NCBI RefSeq assembly: GCF_001280515.1
Contig: NZ_LBIQ01000028.1
Span: 1-64,000, forward strand
Source: Mangrovimonas sp. ST2L15
GTDB taxonomy: Bacteria; Bacteroidota; Bacteroidia; Flavobacteriales; Flavobacteriaceae
Direction: 5' to 3'
Length of the DNA: 64,000 nucleotides
Below the pieces are notes generated by a model. It searched no databases. It saw only the letters and a list, made by a program, of their open reading frames with translations, and was not told the DNA's origin. This document shows, piece after piece, positions 6,893 through 18,310 of this stretch. Position 1 is the first letter of the stretch. Every line of letters begins with the position of its first letter. Made by a program: the position numbers and the translations under genes.

Positions 6893-9877
6893 TTAAGCTT
6901 CTGCTGTTTCTTCAACAACTTCTTCTTTCTTTCTTAAACTTTCCTTAGCATCACCTTTTTTCACTGAATCATACATGATTGGTGTTGCAATAAACAAGGA
7001 TGAATAGGTACCAACAACTACACCAACTATCAAGGCAAACATAAATCCTCTAATTGAATCACCTCCGAAGAAGAAAATAGCCAACAACACCACCAAGGTA
7101 GTAAGTGAGGTATTCAATGTTCTACTTAATGTACTGCTCAATGAAGAGTTAATTACCTTATGGAATGGCCAAGCTGTATGTTCATTGAAGAACTCTCTAA
7201 TTCTGTCAAACACAACCACAGTATCATTCAATGAATAACCAATAACCGTTAAGATGGCGGCAATAAAAGCTTGGTCAATCTCCATGGAGAATGGCATAAA
7301 CTTATAGGTTAAAGAGAACACCCCAAGAACAATAATCACATCATGGAAAACAGCCGCAACTGCCCCCAATGAGAATTGCCATCTCTTGAATCGTAACAAG
7401 ATATAAAGGAAAACCACTAACAACGATCCTAAAACCGCCCAGAAAGACTCTTTCTTAAGATCATCTGCAATCGTTGGACTTACTTTATAATATTTCATTA
7501 AACCAACTGTCTTATGCTCATTGTCACTGATGAAATCATCATAACTAGCATCTCCTAAATATGGTTGTAATTCAGTGTAAAGTGATTTTCTAATCTCTTC
7601 ATCAACTTCAGCTCCTGTTTCGTCAACTTTATATTTGGTAGTTATTTTTAATTGATTTGCGTTACCAAAAGTTTTGGCATCTGCACTTCCAAAGAAATCA
7701 TTTAAAGTCTTAGAAATCTCTGAAGAGCTAACTGCTTGTGGGAAACGAACTTGATACGTTCTACCTCCAACGAAATCAACTCCTTGATCCAAACCATTTG
7801 TAAACAAAGAACCTAAGCTTATTACTAGTAAAGCTCCTGATAAAATGTAAGCCACCTTACGCTTCTTCAAGAAATTAATATTGATATTTCTAAATAAGTT
7901 TTTAGTAACACCGGTTGAGAACGTTAAGGTTCCTCCTCTATTCACATACCAATCTACTATCAATCTTGTAATGAAAATAGCAGTAAACAATGATGTACCA
8001 ATACCAATTAATAAGGTAGTAGCAAATCCTTTAATTGGTCCTGTACCAAATACAAATAAGATTAAGGCCGTTAAACCAGTTGTAATGTTAGCATCTAAAA
8101 TAGAAGATAAAGCATTACTAAACCCGTCTTGAATGGCTTCTTTTTGTCCTTTACCTTTTTCAAGTTCCTCACGGATTCTTTCAAAGATAAGTACGTTAGC
8201 ATCTACAGACATACCAATTGTCAAAACGATACCCGCAATACCTGGCAAAGTTAACACTGCTCCTAATCCTGAAAGAACTCCAAAGATTAAAAGTATGTTG
8301 AACAGCATAGCGATATCAGCAAATAAACCACCTTTTCCGTAATAAACGATCATCCATAATAGAACCAAGGCCAATGCAATTGCAAATGATAACTGACCGC
8401 TATCAATAGCCTCTTGCCCTAAAGATGGTCCTACTACTTCACTTTGAATAATATCTGCTGATGCTGGCAACTTACCTGCACGTAAAACGTTAGCTAAGTC
8501 GGTTGCCTCATTAAGAGTGAAATCTCCAGAGATTTGAGAGTTCCCTCCAGAAATAGCCCCAGTGGTTACACCTGGTGCAGAATAGACAACGTTATCAAGA
8601 ACGATGGCAATTTGACTTTGTTGTTGGTAAGCAACACCGGTCATTTCTTCCCAAATTTTAGCTCCTTTGCTATTCATTTGCATAGAAACAACTGGCTTAC
8701 CTGTTGGACCATATTCTTGACGAGCATCTGTAATTACAGCTCCACTTAGAGGAGGCATGTTATCACGGTTTCCTGCTAAAGCATACAATTCAACTATTTC
8801 ACTATCGGTATCAGGTTTTCCAAAGGCAAATTTCACATATCTAAAATCTGCAGGCAACAAAGCTCTTACTTGAGGCATATTCAAGTATTCTTCCATAGTT
8901 CCCTTATCCTTAGTAGCAAATTGAGCTACTACCGGACCACCTTGGTAACCAAATCCTTTGATTAATTTTCCAATAGGGTTGTTATCATTGACAGCTGTTG
9001 AATCTGGATCGTCTCCTAAAAGATCTGCAATTTTATCATCTTGGGTAGTATCGGTTGCAACTGTAGAATCGGCTTGCTTTTCAGCATCCTTCTCAGTTTC
9101 CATGTCTTTCAACAATTCATTAGCATCACTAAGGAAGTTCAAAAATTGATCTCCCCTGTAAGCATCCCAAAATTCTAATTGAGCTGTACTTTGTAATAGT
9201 TTTGTTGCACGCTCTACATCCTTAACACCAGGCAACTCCACTAGAATTCTTCCAGAATTCCCTAAACGTTGAATGTTTGGTGATGTTACACCAAATTCAT
9301 CGATACGCTTACGTAATACTTCAAATGCAGATACAATGGATTCATCAACCTTTCTTTCGATAATTGGTTGCACCTCACTGTCGGACATATCAAAAGTAAT
9401 CTCCTCACTTAAGGTTCTATTTCCAAAAATATCAGGAGACGCTAATTTTTTATCTCCTTTGATTTCGTCAAAGGCAATAAAGAAATCTTCTACAAAGGTG
9501 TTTTGACTAGTTACTTGCGCTTCTGAAGCATTATCCAATGCTTGATTGAAAGTGGCGTCTTTAGAGTAATTTGCAAGTCCTTTCAAAATGTCTTTCACAG
9601 ACACTTGTAAAATAACGTTAACCCCACCTTTTAGGTCCAGACCTAAATTCATGGAGTTGTCCTTAACTTGGTTATAGGTATAATCGGCTACACCTAAACT
9701 GAATACTTTTTCGTTGGAAATAGAATCTAAAAACTGACGTTCTTTTGCCGCATCTCCACTGGCATAAGCCCTTGCTTCATCTTCAATACTATTTGCTTTA
9801 AATGTAAAGGAAAGCTGGTAAATACTTACCAAGCCGAACAAAATTGCAAACAGTTTTACTAGTCCTTTGTTCTGCAT
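6893..9877 (-). CDS. secDF: Fused protein translocase subunit SecDF
   Basis: A 994-residue fusion of SecD (about 1-620) and SecF (about 640-980), the membrane pair that uses proton motive force to complete Sec-dependent export. The N-terminal membrane helix is followed by a large periplasmic P1 region, then a bundle of membrane segments containing LTIGMSVDANVLIFERIREE. The SecF half repeats the plan, with GYSLNDTVVVFDRIRE. The fused form is common in Bacteroidetes. An acidic, low-complexity insert near residues 265-300 (EKDAEKQADS region) sits in the periplasmic part. A TATATTTG box lies 56 nt upstream. Confidence 0.97.
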   Translation of the reverse strand: MQNKGLVKLFAILFGLVSIYQLSFTFKANSIEDEARAYASGDAAKERQFLDSISNEKVFSLGVADYTYNQVKDNSMNLGLDLKGGVNVILQVSVKDILKGLANYSKDATFNQALDNASEAQVTSQNTFVEDFFIAFDEIKGDKKLASPDIFGNRTLSEEITFDMSDSEVQPIIERKVDESIVSAFEVLRKRIDEFGVTSPNIQRLGNSGRILVELPGVKDVERATKLLQSTAQLEFWDAYRGDQFLNFLSDANELLKDMETEKDAEKQADSTVATDTTQDDKIADLLGDDPDSTAVNDNNPIGKLIKGFGYQGGPVVAQFATKDKGTMEEYLNMPQVRALLPADFRYVKFAFGKPDTDSEIVELYALAGNRDNMPPLSGAVITDARQEYGPTGKPVVSMQMNSKGAKIWEEMTGVAYQQQSQIAIVLDNVVYSAPGVTTGAISGGNSQISGDFTLNEATDLANVLRAGKLPASADIIQSEVVGPSLGQEAIDSGQLSFAIALALVLLWMIVYYGKGGLFADIAMLFNILLIFGVLSGLGAVLTLPGIAGIVLTIGMSVDANVLIFERIREELEKGKGQKEAIQDGFSNALSSILDANITTGLTALILFVFGTGPIKGFATTLLIGIGTSLFTAIFITRLIVDWYVNRGGTLTFSTGVTKNLFRNININFLKKRKVAYILSGALLVISLGSLFTNGLDQGVDFVGGRTYQVRFPQAVSSSEISKTLNDFFGSADAKTFGNANQLKITTKYKVDETGAEVDEEIRKSLYTELQPYLGDASYDDFISDNEHKTVGLMKYYKVSPTIADDLKKESFWAVLGSLLVVFLYILLRFKRWQFSLGAVAAVFHDVIIVLGVFSLTYKFMPFSMEIDQAFIAAILTVIGYSLNDTVVVFDRIREFFNEHTAWPFHKVINSSLSSTLSRTLNTSLTTLVVLLAIFFFGGDSIRGFMFALIVGVVVGTYSSLFIATPIMYDSVKKGDAKESLRKKEEVVEETAEA

Positions 9878-9933
9878 TATCTATTATATTAATTAGTTTA
9901 TTTTAGTTTTTTAACGTTATTTTTAAAAACGAG

Positions 9934-9941
9934 CAAATATA
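9934..9941 (-). promoter_or_regulatory. Candidate -7 promoter box for secDF
   Basis: TATATTTG on the minus strand, 56 nt before the secDF ATG; matches TAnnTTTG. Confidence 0.55.
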
Positions 9942-9990
9942 TGATTTACACAATGAATACCCAATAGAATTTAATATTTTGTAAAAAAAA

Positions 9991-10012
9991 AGAGCGACCA
10001 TATAGTCGCTCT
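9991..10012 (-). terminator. Intrinsic terminator after the mdh / DUF4412 unit
   Basis: AGAGCGAC / GTCGCTCT with a 6-nt loop, inside long A and T tracts. On the minus strand it follows the DUF4412 gene and precedes secDF, so it separates the two units. Confidence 0.9.
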
Positions 10013-10037
10013 TTTTTTTATCTGAAATTCCATCCTA

Positions 10038-10700
10038 TTAATTCTGTGGATTTGGAACTTGAAGTTCTGTATATCCCTCTGGAATTGTCATGTCAAATTT
10101 ATCATCAGAAACCTCTTCTTTTCTTAATTCTTTAATTTCATAAGTCAAGGTAATTTCAGCTTCTGGTTGATTCATTTTCATAACCATATATAAAGGAAAA
10201 CCTTCCAGTTTTGAACCATAACCGGAAAACTGTTCAGAAACTGCTTGAATTTTATCTGTCACAAAATACTCTGAAGTCATTTTCATGCCTCCTTCTTCAA
10301 TTGTCACAAAATATTGTTGACATTCATAGCCTAAAACAGTTTTAGTTTCAGTCCCTTTTTCTACGGTCATTTTATCTAAATCTTCCTGTGTAGGCGCTAT
10401 ATCCTTTTTAGAATACATCTTGCCTCCCATGTTATTCATCAACAATAACATCTTTTTGGCTTTAGCATCAATGATGGTAATCGTTTCACCAGCCATTAAA
10501 TTATTAGATTCAGACCGTGTTTTGTCCCCCTTAAAATAAGTGGTTGTAGTCATATCACCCATCATCGCCAATTGCCCTTGAACTTCTGCATTGTTGCTTG
10601 ACATGGTCATACTGCCCACGGCTACACCTTCATCAAAACTTTCTTGAGAAAATACGGAAAGATGAATAGATAATAAAAATAGAAAAACGAATCTTTTCAT
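10038..10700 (-). CDS. Secreted DUF4412 family protein
   Basis: A 220-residue protein with a signal peptide (MKRFVFLFLL... ending SVFSQ) and the rest fitting DUF4412: beta-rich, many methionines, GYECQQYFVTIEEGG in the middle and DMTIPEGY near the end. The family is found in Bacteroidetes and its function is unknown; periplasmic or outer-membrane location is inferred from the signal peptide. A frame extends to 10721, but the ATG at 10700 places the signal peptide first. It lies 13 nt after mdh and is probably cotranscribed with it. Confidence 0.8.
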   Translation of the reverse strand: MKRFVFLFLLSIHLSVFSQESFDEGVAVGSMTMSSNNAEVQGQLAMMGDMTTTTYFKGDKTRSESNNLMAGETITIIDAKAKKMLLLMNNMGGKMYSKKDIAPTQEDLDKMTVEKGTETKTVLGYECQQYFVTIEEGGMKMTSEYFVTDKIQAVSEQFSGYGSKLEGFPLYMVMKMNQPEAEITLTYEIKELRKEEVSDDKFDMTIPEGYTELQVPNPQN

Positions 10701-10713
10701 AAATTCAGACCAA

Positions 10714-11640
10714 TTAAACATCTAATAAACCATTTGTTTTACTCACACCTTCGGCACTGGTAAACATCTGTTGCTTTTCTTCTTCAGACAATTCAATTTC
10801 AACTACTTTTTCAATTCCTTTTCTACCTAAAACAACTGGAACACCGATACAAAGATCATTTAATCCATATTCACCTTCCAACAAGGTAGAACAAGGGAAA
10901 ATTTTCTTTTGGTCACAAGCAATAGCTTGTACCAAAGCGCTTACAGCTGCTCCTGGAGCATACCACGCAGAAGTTCCTAAAAGCTTGGTTAAAGTAGCTC
11001 CACCAACTTTGGTATCTTCTTTCACCTGGTCCAATCTTTCTTCTGAAATAAATTCGGTAACAGGCACAGAATTTCTAGTAGCTAAACGGGTTAATGGAAC
11101 CATGCCCACATCACTGTGACCACCAATTACCATTCCGTCAACATCACTAATTGGAGCTCCTAAAGCTTCTGCCAATCTGTATTTAAATCTAGCTGAATCT
11201 AAAGCTCCACCCATTCCTATAATTCTGTGTTTTGGCAAACCTGAAGTTTTGTGAGCCAAATACGTCATAGTATCCATAGGATTACTTACTACAATCAAAA
11301 TGGTATCTGGAGATTGCTCAATTAGGTTTGAAGTTACACTTTGAACAATTCCGGCATTGATTCCAATCAATTCTTCTCTAGTCATTCCAGGTTTACGGGG
11401 AATACCAGAAGTAATAACACAGATATCACTACCTGCAGTCTTGGTGTAATCGTTTGTTACACCCGTAATTTTTGTATCAAAACCATTCAAAGAGGCTGTT
11501 TGCATTAAATCCATTGCTTTACCTTCAGCATATCCTTCTTTGATATCCAATAAAACAACTTCTGAAGCAAAATTTTTAATCGCAATATATTCGGCACAAC
11601 TAGCCCCTACTGCTCCTGCTCCAACTACTGTAACTTTCAT
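10714..11640 (-). CDS. mdh: Malate dehydrogenase
   Basis: Oxidises malate to oxaloacetate with NAD in the TCA cycle. The 308 residues are of the LDH-like MDH type. The NAD-binding GAGAVG lies at 7-12 and acidic Asp32 follows the second strand. Substrate-binding Arg82 and Arg88 are in PRKPGMTRE, Arg151 is present, and catalytic His175 is in GGHSDVGMVP. Arginine at 82 in the substrate loop favours malate over lactate. A TAAATTTG box lies 35 nt upstream. Confidence 0.97.
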   Translation of the reverse strand: MKVTVVGAGAVGASCAEYIAIKNFASEVVLLDIKEGYAEGKAMDLMQTASLNGFDTKITGVTNDYTKTAGSDICVITSGIPRKPGMTREELIGINAGIVQSVTSNLIEQSPDTILIVVSNPMDTMTYLAHKTSGLPKHRIIGMGGALDSARFKYRLAEALGAPISDVDGMVIGGHSDVGMVPLTRLATRNSVPVTEFISEERLDQVKEDTKVGGATLTKLLGTSAWYAPGAAVSALVQAIACDQKKIFPCSTLLEGEYGLNDLCIGVPVVLGRKGIEKVVEIELSEEEKQQMFTSAEGVSKTNGLLDV

Positions 11641-11675
11641 GTATTTAATTTTTTAAGATTTGTAAATAATTCCCA

Positions 11676-11683
11676 CAAATTTA
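11676..11683 (-). promoter_or_regulatory. Candidate -7 promoter box for mdh
   Basis: TAAATTTG on the minus strand, 35 nt before the mdh ATG; matches TAnnTTTG. Confidence 0.55.
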
Positions 11684-11820
11684 AAACTTTTCGAGCAATA
11701 TGGATTCCAGATTTAAGGAAATATAAAATCAAACACAAACTTTTTTAACTTCAAACGATTGAAGTTTTTAGAACTCAAAATTCAAAGGGTGTATGAAAAA
11801 AGGAAAGTTATAATTTGGCC

Positions 11821-14731
<2,911 letters not shown>

Positions 14732-14790
14732 TTAGCTGTTTTAATTCAATGATCTGAACCAGAAAAAACTTGTTCTTTAACCATAAAAAA

Positions 14791-14805
14791 ATGCACTCAG
14801 TGCAT
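14791..14805 (-). promoter_or_regulatory. Terminator-like hairpin in the gyrB leader (possible attenuator)
   Basis: On the minus strand ATGCAC-TGA-GTGCAT is followed directly by six T residues. It sits downstream of the gyrB promoter box and 77 nt before the ATG, so it would act inside the transcript rather than at the end of asnB. Confidence 0.45.
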
Positions 14806-14820
14806 CTAGGTTCAGACTTT

Positions 14821-14828
14821 CAAATATA
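14821..14828 (-). promoter_or_regulatory. Candidate -7 promoter box for gyrB
   Basis: TATATTTG on the minus strand, 107 nt before the gyrB ATG; matches TAnnTTTG. Confidence 0.55.
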
Positions 14829-14984
14829 CGAATTAAAAGCCCCTTTTAAAAGCATTTGAGATACTTTACCATTAAATTATCAACAATTGTTAATTTCCAG
14901 AAAACCTCTTAAAACCGCTAAAAAGTACCTTAAATTGAATTTTACCCACTTTTAACATTTCCAGCAAACTTGATAAAATGACAA

Positions 14985-15004
14985 AATCCCGCATAAGCGG
15001 GATT
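14985..15004 (-). terminator. Terminator after asnB
   Basis: AATCCCGC / GCGGGATT, an 8-bp perfect stem with a 4-nt loop, 42 nt beyond the asnB stop on the minus strand and followed by TTTTGTCATTTT. Confidence 0.8.
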
Positions 15005-15046
15005 CTGAAAAATAAAGAAAGGAATTAAAACAACAAAAAACAACTT

Positions 15047-16711
15047 TTAATAGGCATCGGCGTGCACTTTTGACACAGCCCTACCAGATGGCTCATTCAT
15101 ATTTTTAAAGGCTTCGTCCCATTCCAAAGCAATTTTAGTACTACACGCAACACTTGGCTCTTGAGGTACACACATAGCTGCAGCATCACTTGGGAAATGA
15201 TCAGCAAAGATGGAACGATAATAAAATTCTTCTTTGGATGTAGGTGTTTGAATTGGAAATTTATATTTGGCATTCGCCAATTGCTCATCTGATACAACAT
15301 CATTAACAACCTGCTTCAAGGTATCAATCCAACTGTATCCTACACCATCACTAAATTGCTCTTTTTGTCTCCAAGCAACACTCTCGGGCAAATAACTTTC
15401 AAATGCTTTTCTAATGACCCATTTCTCCATACGTTCGCCATTAATCATTTTATCTTGAGGATTAATGCTCATAGCTACATCCATAAATTCCTTATCTAAA
15501 AATGGAACCCTTCCTTCAATACCCCAAGCCGCTAAACTTTTATTAGCCCTAAGACAATCATACATATGCAATTTACTAAGTTTCCTAACAGTCTCTTCAT
15601 GGAACTCTTTGGCATTTGGCGCCTTATGGAAATAAAGATATCCACCGAACAATTCATCAGCTCCTTCTCCAGACAAAACCATCTTGATCCCCATAGATTT
15701 AATCACTCGGGCCATAAGATACATCGGGGTACTGGCACGTACAGTAGTAATATCATATGTTTCAAGGTTGTAAATTACATCTCGAATAGCATCCAAGCCT
15801 TCTTGGATTGTGAATTTAATTTCATGATGTATGGTTCCAATATGGTCTGCAACCTTTCTAGCGGCTGCCAAATCAGGCGACCCTTCCAAGCCAACAGAAA
15901 AGGAATGCAATTGCGGCCACCAAGCATCAGCCACGTCTCCACTTTCGATTCTTTTCTGGGAAAACTTTTTAGCAATAGCCGAAGTAACCGAAGAATCCAA
16001 TCCGCCACTTAGCAATACCCCGTAAGGTACATCACTCATCAATTGTCTGTGTACCGCATCTTCAAGCGCTTGTCTTAACTTTTCGATACTAGTTTCATTT
16101 TCCTTAACAGCATCAAAATCCACCCAATCTCTTTTATACCATTGAACCATTTCACCATCCCTACTATGTAAATAGTGTCCCGGAGGAAACAACTCAATTT
16201 TTGCGCAATAGGTTTCCAGTGCTTTTAATTCTGAAGCGACATAAAAAGTTCCATTTTCATCCCACCCTATATATAATGGTATTATTCCCATATGGTCTCG
16301 GGCAACGAAATATTCATCCTTCTCCACATCATAAATAGCAAATCCAAAAATGCCATTCATTTCATCAATAAAGTCAACGCCCTTTTCTTTATATAAAGCC
16401 AAAATCACTTCACAATCACTCTCCGTCTGAAACTCATAATCTCCTTCAAACTGTTTTCTTAACTCTCTGTGGTTATATATCTCTCCATTAGCCGCTAAAA
16501 CCAAACTTTTATCATGAGAAAAAAGAGGTTGCTTTCCTGAAGCTGGATCTACAATCGCTAACCGCTCATGAGCCATTATAGCCTTATCATTATCAAAGAT
16601 TCCACTCCAATCTGGACCACGATGACGAATTTTTTTAGACATCTCCAATACTTGAGATCTTAAAACCTCAGACTTCTGCTTTAAATCAAACGCACATACA
16701 ATTCCACACAT
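15047..16711 (-). CDS. asnB: Asparagine synthase B (glutamine-hydrolysing)
   Basis: Makes asparagine from aspartate, ATP and glutamine. The 554 residues match AsnB. Catalytic Cys2 of the N-terminal Ntn glutaminase domain is present (MCGIVCAFD), with RHRGPDW and ANGEIYNH following. The C-terminal synthetase domain has the ATP-pyrophosphatase loop LSGGLDSS, then SGEGADELFGGY. It is a single gene on the minus strand, with its own strong terminator before gyrB and no close upstream partner. Confidence 0.97.
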   Translation of the reverse strand: MCGIVCAFDLKQKSEVLRSQVLEMSKKIRHRGPDWSGIFDNDKAIMAHERLAIVDPASGKQPLFSHDKSLVLAANGEIYNHRELRKQFEGDYEFQTESDCEVILALYKEKGVDFIDEMNGIFGFAIYDVEKDEYFVARDHMGIIPLYIGWDENGTFYVASELKALETYCAKIELFPPGHYLHSRDGEMVQWYKRDWVDFDAVKENETSIEKLRQALEDAVHRQLMSDVPYGVLLSGGLDSSVTSAIAKKFSQKRIESGDVADAWWPQLHSFSVGLEGSPDLAAARKVADHIGTIHHEIKFTIQEGLDAIRDVIYNLETYDITTVRASTPMYLMARVIKSMGIKMVLSGEGADELFGGYLYFHKAPNAKEFHEETVRKLSKLHMYDCLRANKSLAAWGIEGRVPFLDKEFMDVAMSINPQDKMINGERMEKWVIRKAFESYLPESVAWRQKEQFSDGVGYSWIDTLKQVVNDVVSDEQLANAKYKFPIQTPTSKEEFYYRSIFADHFPSDAAAMCVPQEPSVACSTKIALEWDEAFKNMNEPSGRAVSKVHADAY

Positions 16712-16942
16712 ATTTTTAAAACTTAGTATTAATAACGAAGCAAATATGCGTTTATAGTTTCATTTTAAAAACACTAAATATATTTTTAATTTCAATTATA
16801 AACTTTAAATTATAAAACAATATTAATTTAAAACAATTCATCCTCTTTTTGGAAGATCTAGTTAACTTTTCATATCATTTTTTCAAAAAATTCGTTTAAT
16901 TGGATAGATGATTTTATCTTTAAGTCTTTAAAAAATTGTACA

Positions 16943-17506
16943 ATGAAAAAACACCTATTAAAAACCTCTCTATTTATTTTTTGCTTTTCGCTTTTTTCTG
17001 TGGGAACCAGCGCCCAAGATTTTAAAGATTTGGACGTAAGTCCCATGGATGCGGCAGCATACCCTTCGAGTCACAACGAGCCAAACAAACTTGTAAAAGT
17101 TATTTATAGCAGACCTCAACTAAGAGGAAGAACCGTGGAATCCCTAACTCCTTTTGAAAAGGTTTGGAGAACTGGAGCCAATGAAGCCACAGAAATCACT
17201 TTCTATAAAGATGCTTTCTTTGGGGGAAAAGCCATAAAAAAAGGAACTTACTCTTTATTTTCCATTCCAGGTGAGAAAGAATGGGTCTTTATCATCAATA
17301 AAGACATTGATGTTTGGGGCGCTTATAGCTACAATGAAGAAAAAGATGTCGTGAGATGTTCTGCCCCTGTGAGTTCATCTGAGGATTACCTTGAACCTTT
17401 TTCCATTGCATTTGCAGACGATGGAAGCATGTATGTGGGATGGGGAAATTTAAGAGTTATTGTCCCGGTAAAAGAGCAACCAAAACCTGAACAAGTAGAA
17501 GATTAA
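16943..17506 (+). CDS. Secreted DUF2911 family protein
   Basis: A 187-residue protein with a signal peptide ending GTSAQ and the DUF2911 features KVIYSRPQLRGR, FEKVWRTGANEATEI and KKGTYSLFSIPG, then WGAYSYN and PFSIAFAD. The family is widespread in Bacteroidetes; function unknown and probably periplasmic. A TATCTTTA sequence about 20 nt upstream (16915-16922) resembles a -7 box. It ends at a bidirectional terminator facing queE. Confidence 0.85.
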   Translation: MKKHLLKTSLFIFCFSLFSVGTSAQDFKDLDVSPMDAAAYPSSHNEPNKLVKVIYSRPQLRGRTVESLTPFEKVWRTGANEATEITFYKDAFFGGKAIKKGTYSLFSIPGEKEWVFIINKDIDVWGAYSYNEEKDVVRCSAPVSSSEDYLEPFSIAFADDGSMYVGWGNLRVIVPVKEQPKPEQVED

Positions 17507-17514
17507 GAAAATAG

Positions 17515-17540
17515 AAAAGCCTTGAATTATCAAGGCTTTT
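17515..17540. terminator. Bidirectional terminator between the DUF2911 gene and queE
   Basis: AAAAGCCTTGA / TCAAGGCTTTT with an ATTA loop, then further T residues. The same stem core recurs at 50341-50367. Confidence 0.9.
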
Positions 17541-17544
17541 TTTA

Positions 17545-18174
17545 TTACGGAATATTTAAATACTTATGTGTTTGAAGTGACACTTTCCATTTAGGGTTAT
17601 TCATAACATAATCCACAATCAGTGGAATCACCTTATCACGCTTACTCCATTCTGGTTGTAAGTACAAAATACAATTTTCGGAAACCTGAGCTGCCTGCTC
17701 TTCGGCAAACCGCAAATCATCTTTGTTATAAACGATCACTTTTAACTCATGAGCTTTCTCATAAACTTCTTTGGTAGGAAGCTTCATTTTTTTAGGTGAC
17801 AAGCATATCCAATCCCACTCACCTGTCAAAGGGTATGCCCCGGAAGTTTCAATATGAATCCTTAGTCCTTTATTCTTTAATTGTCGGGTGATAGGACCCA
17901 TATCCCAAGTTAATGGCTCACCTCCTGTGATTACAATTGTATCACTGTACTTTGAAGCATTCTCCACTATTGTTGTAATTTCTGTAGGTGGATGCAATTC
18001 TGCATTCCAACTTTCTTTGACATCACACCAATGGCATCCCACATCACAACCTCCAACTCTTATAAAATAAGCCGCTGTACCCTTGTAAAATCCTTCTCCC
18101 TGAATGGTATAAAATTCTTCCATAAGAGGTAACATTTCACCTCTTTCTACCAATGCTTGCATCTCTTTTTTCAT
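17545..18174 (-). CDS. queE: 7-carboxy-7-deazaguanine synthase
   Basis: Radical SAM enzyme that converts 6-carboxytetrahydropterin to 7-carboxy-7-deazaguanine on the queuosine pathway. The cluster-binding CDVGCHWC motif (C-x3-C-x2-C) lies near residue 50, preceded by EFYTIQGEG and followed by VITGGEPL. The 209-residue product starts at the ATG at 18174. A frame extends to 18264, but the extra 30 residues are hydrophobic and unlike the family, and a TATCTTTG promoter box lies between the two starts, 5 nt before 18174. No other queuosine gene is adjacent. Confidence 0.93.
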   Translation of the reverse strand: MKKEMQALVERGEMLPLMEEFYTIQGEGFYKGTAAYFIRVGGCDVGCHWCDVKESWNAELHPPTEITTIVENASKYSDTIVITGGEPLTWDMGPITRQLKNKGLRIHIETSGAYPLTGEWDWICLSPKKMKLPTKEVYEKAHELKVIVYNKDDLRFAEEQAAQVSENCILYLQPEWSKRDKVIPLIVDYVMNNPKWKVSLQTHKYLNIP

Positions 18175-18179
18175 CGGCG

Positions 18180-18187
18180 CAAAGATA
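18180..18187 (-). promoter_or_regulatory. Candidate -7 promoter box for queE, 5 nt from the start codon
   Basis: TATCTTTG on the minus strand. The spacing implies transcription starts at or within a few bases of the ATG, giving a leaderless mRNA, and it decides the start at 18174. Confidence 0.6.
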
Positions 18188-18310
18188 ACCAATAACCCAT
18201 TAGCCACTAGATATATTAGAAATATTTTACAGGTTTTAAATGATAAAAACCCATTATCACCCATTTTAAACTTGATTAAAATTGTACTACTTTTATAAAA
18301 ATTTTCAAGG

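Noticed and set aside
11747-11766. Hairpin AACTTCAA-ACGA-TTGAAGTT followed by TTT on the plus strand
   Set aside because: The genes on both sides run on the minus strand, where the stem is followed by A residues, so it cannot act as their terminator.
15566-16012. A 148-codon plus-strand frame inside asnB
   Set aside because: It lies wholly on the antisense of a well-supported gene and has no signal, domain or promoter of its own.
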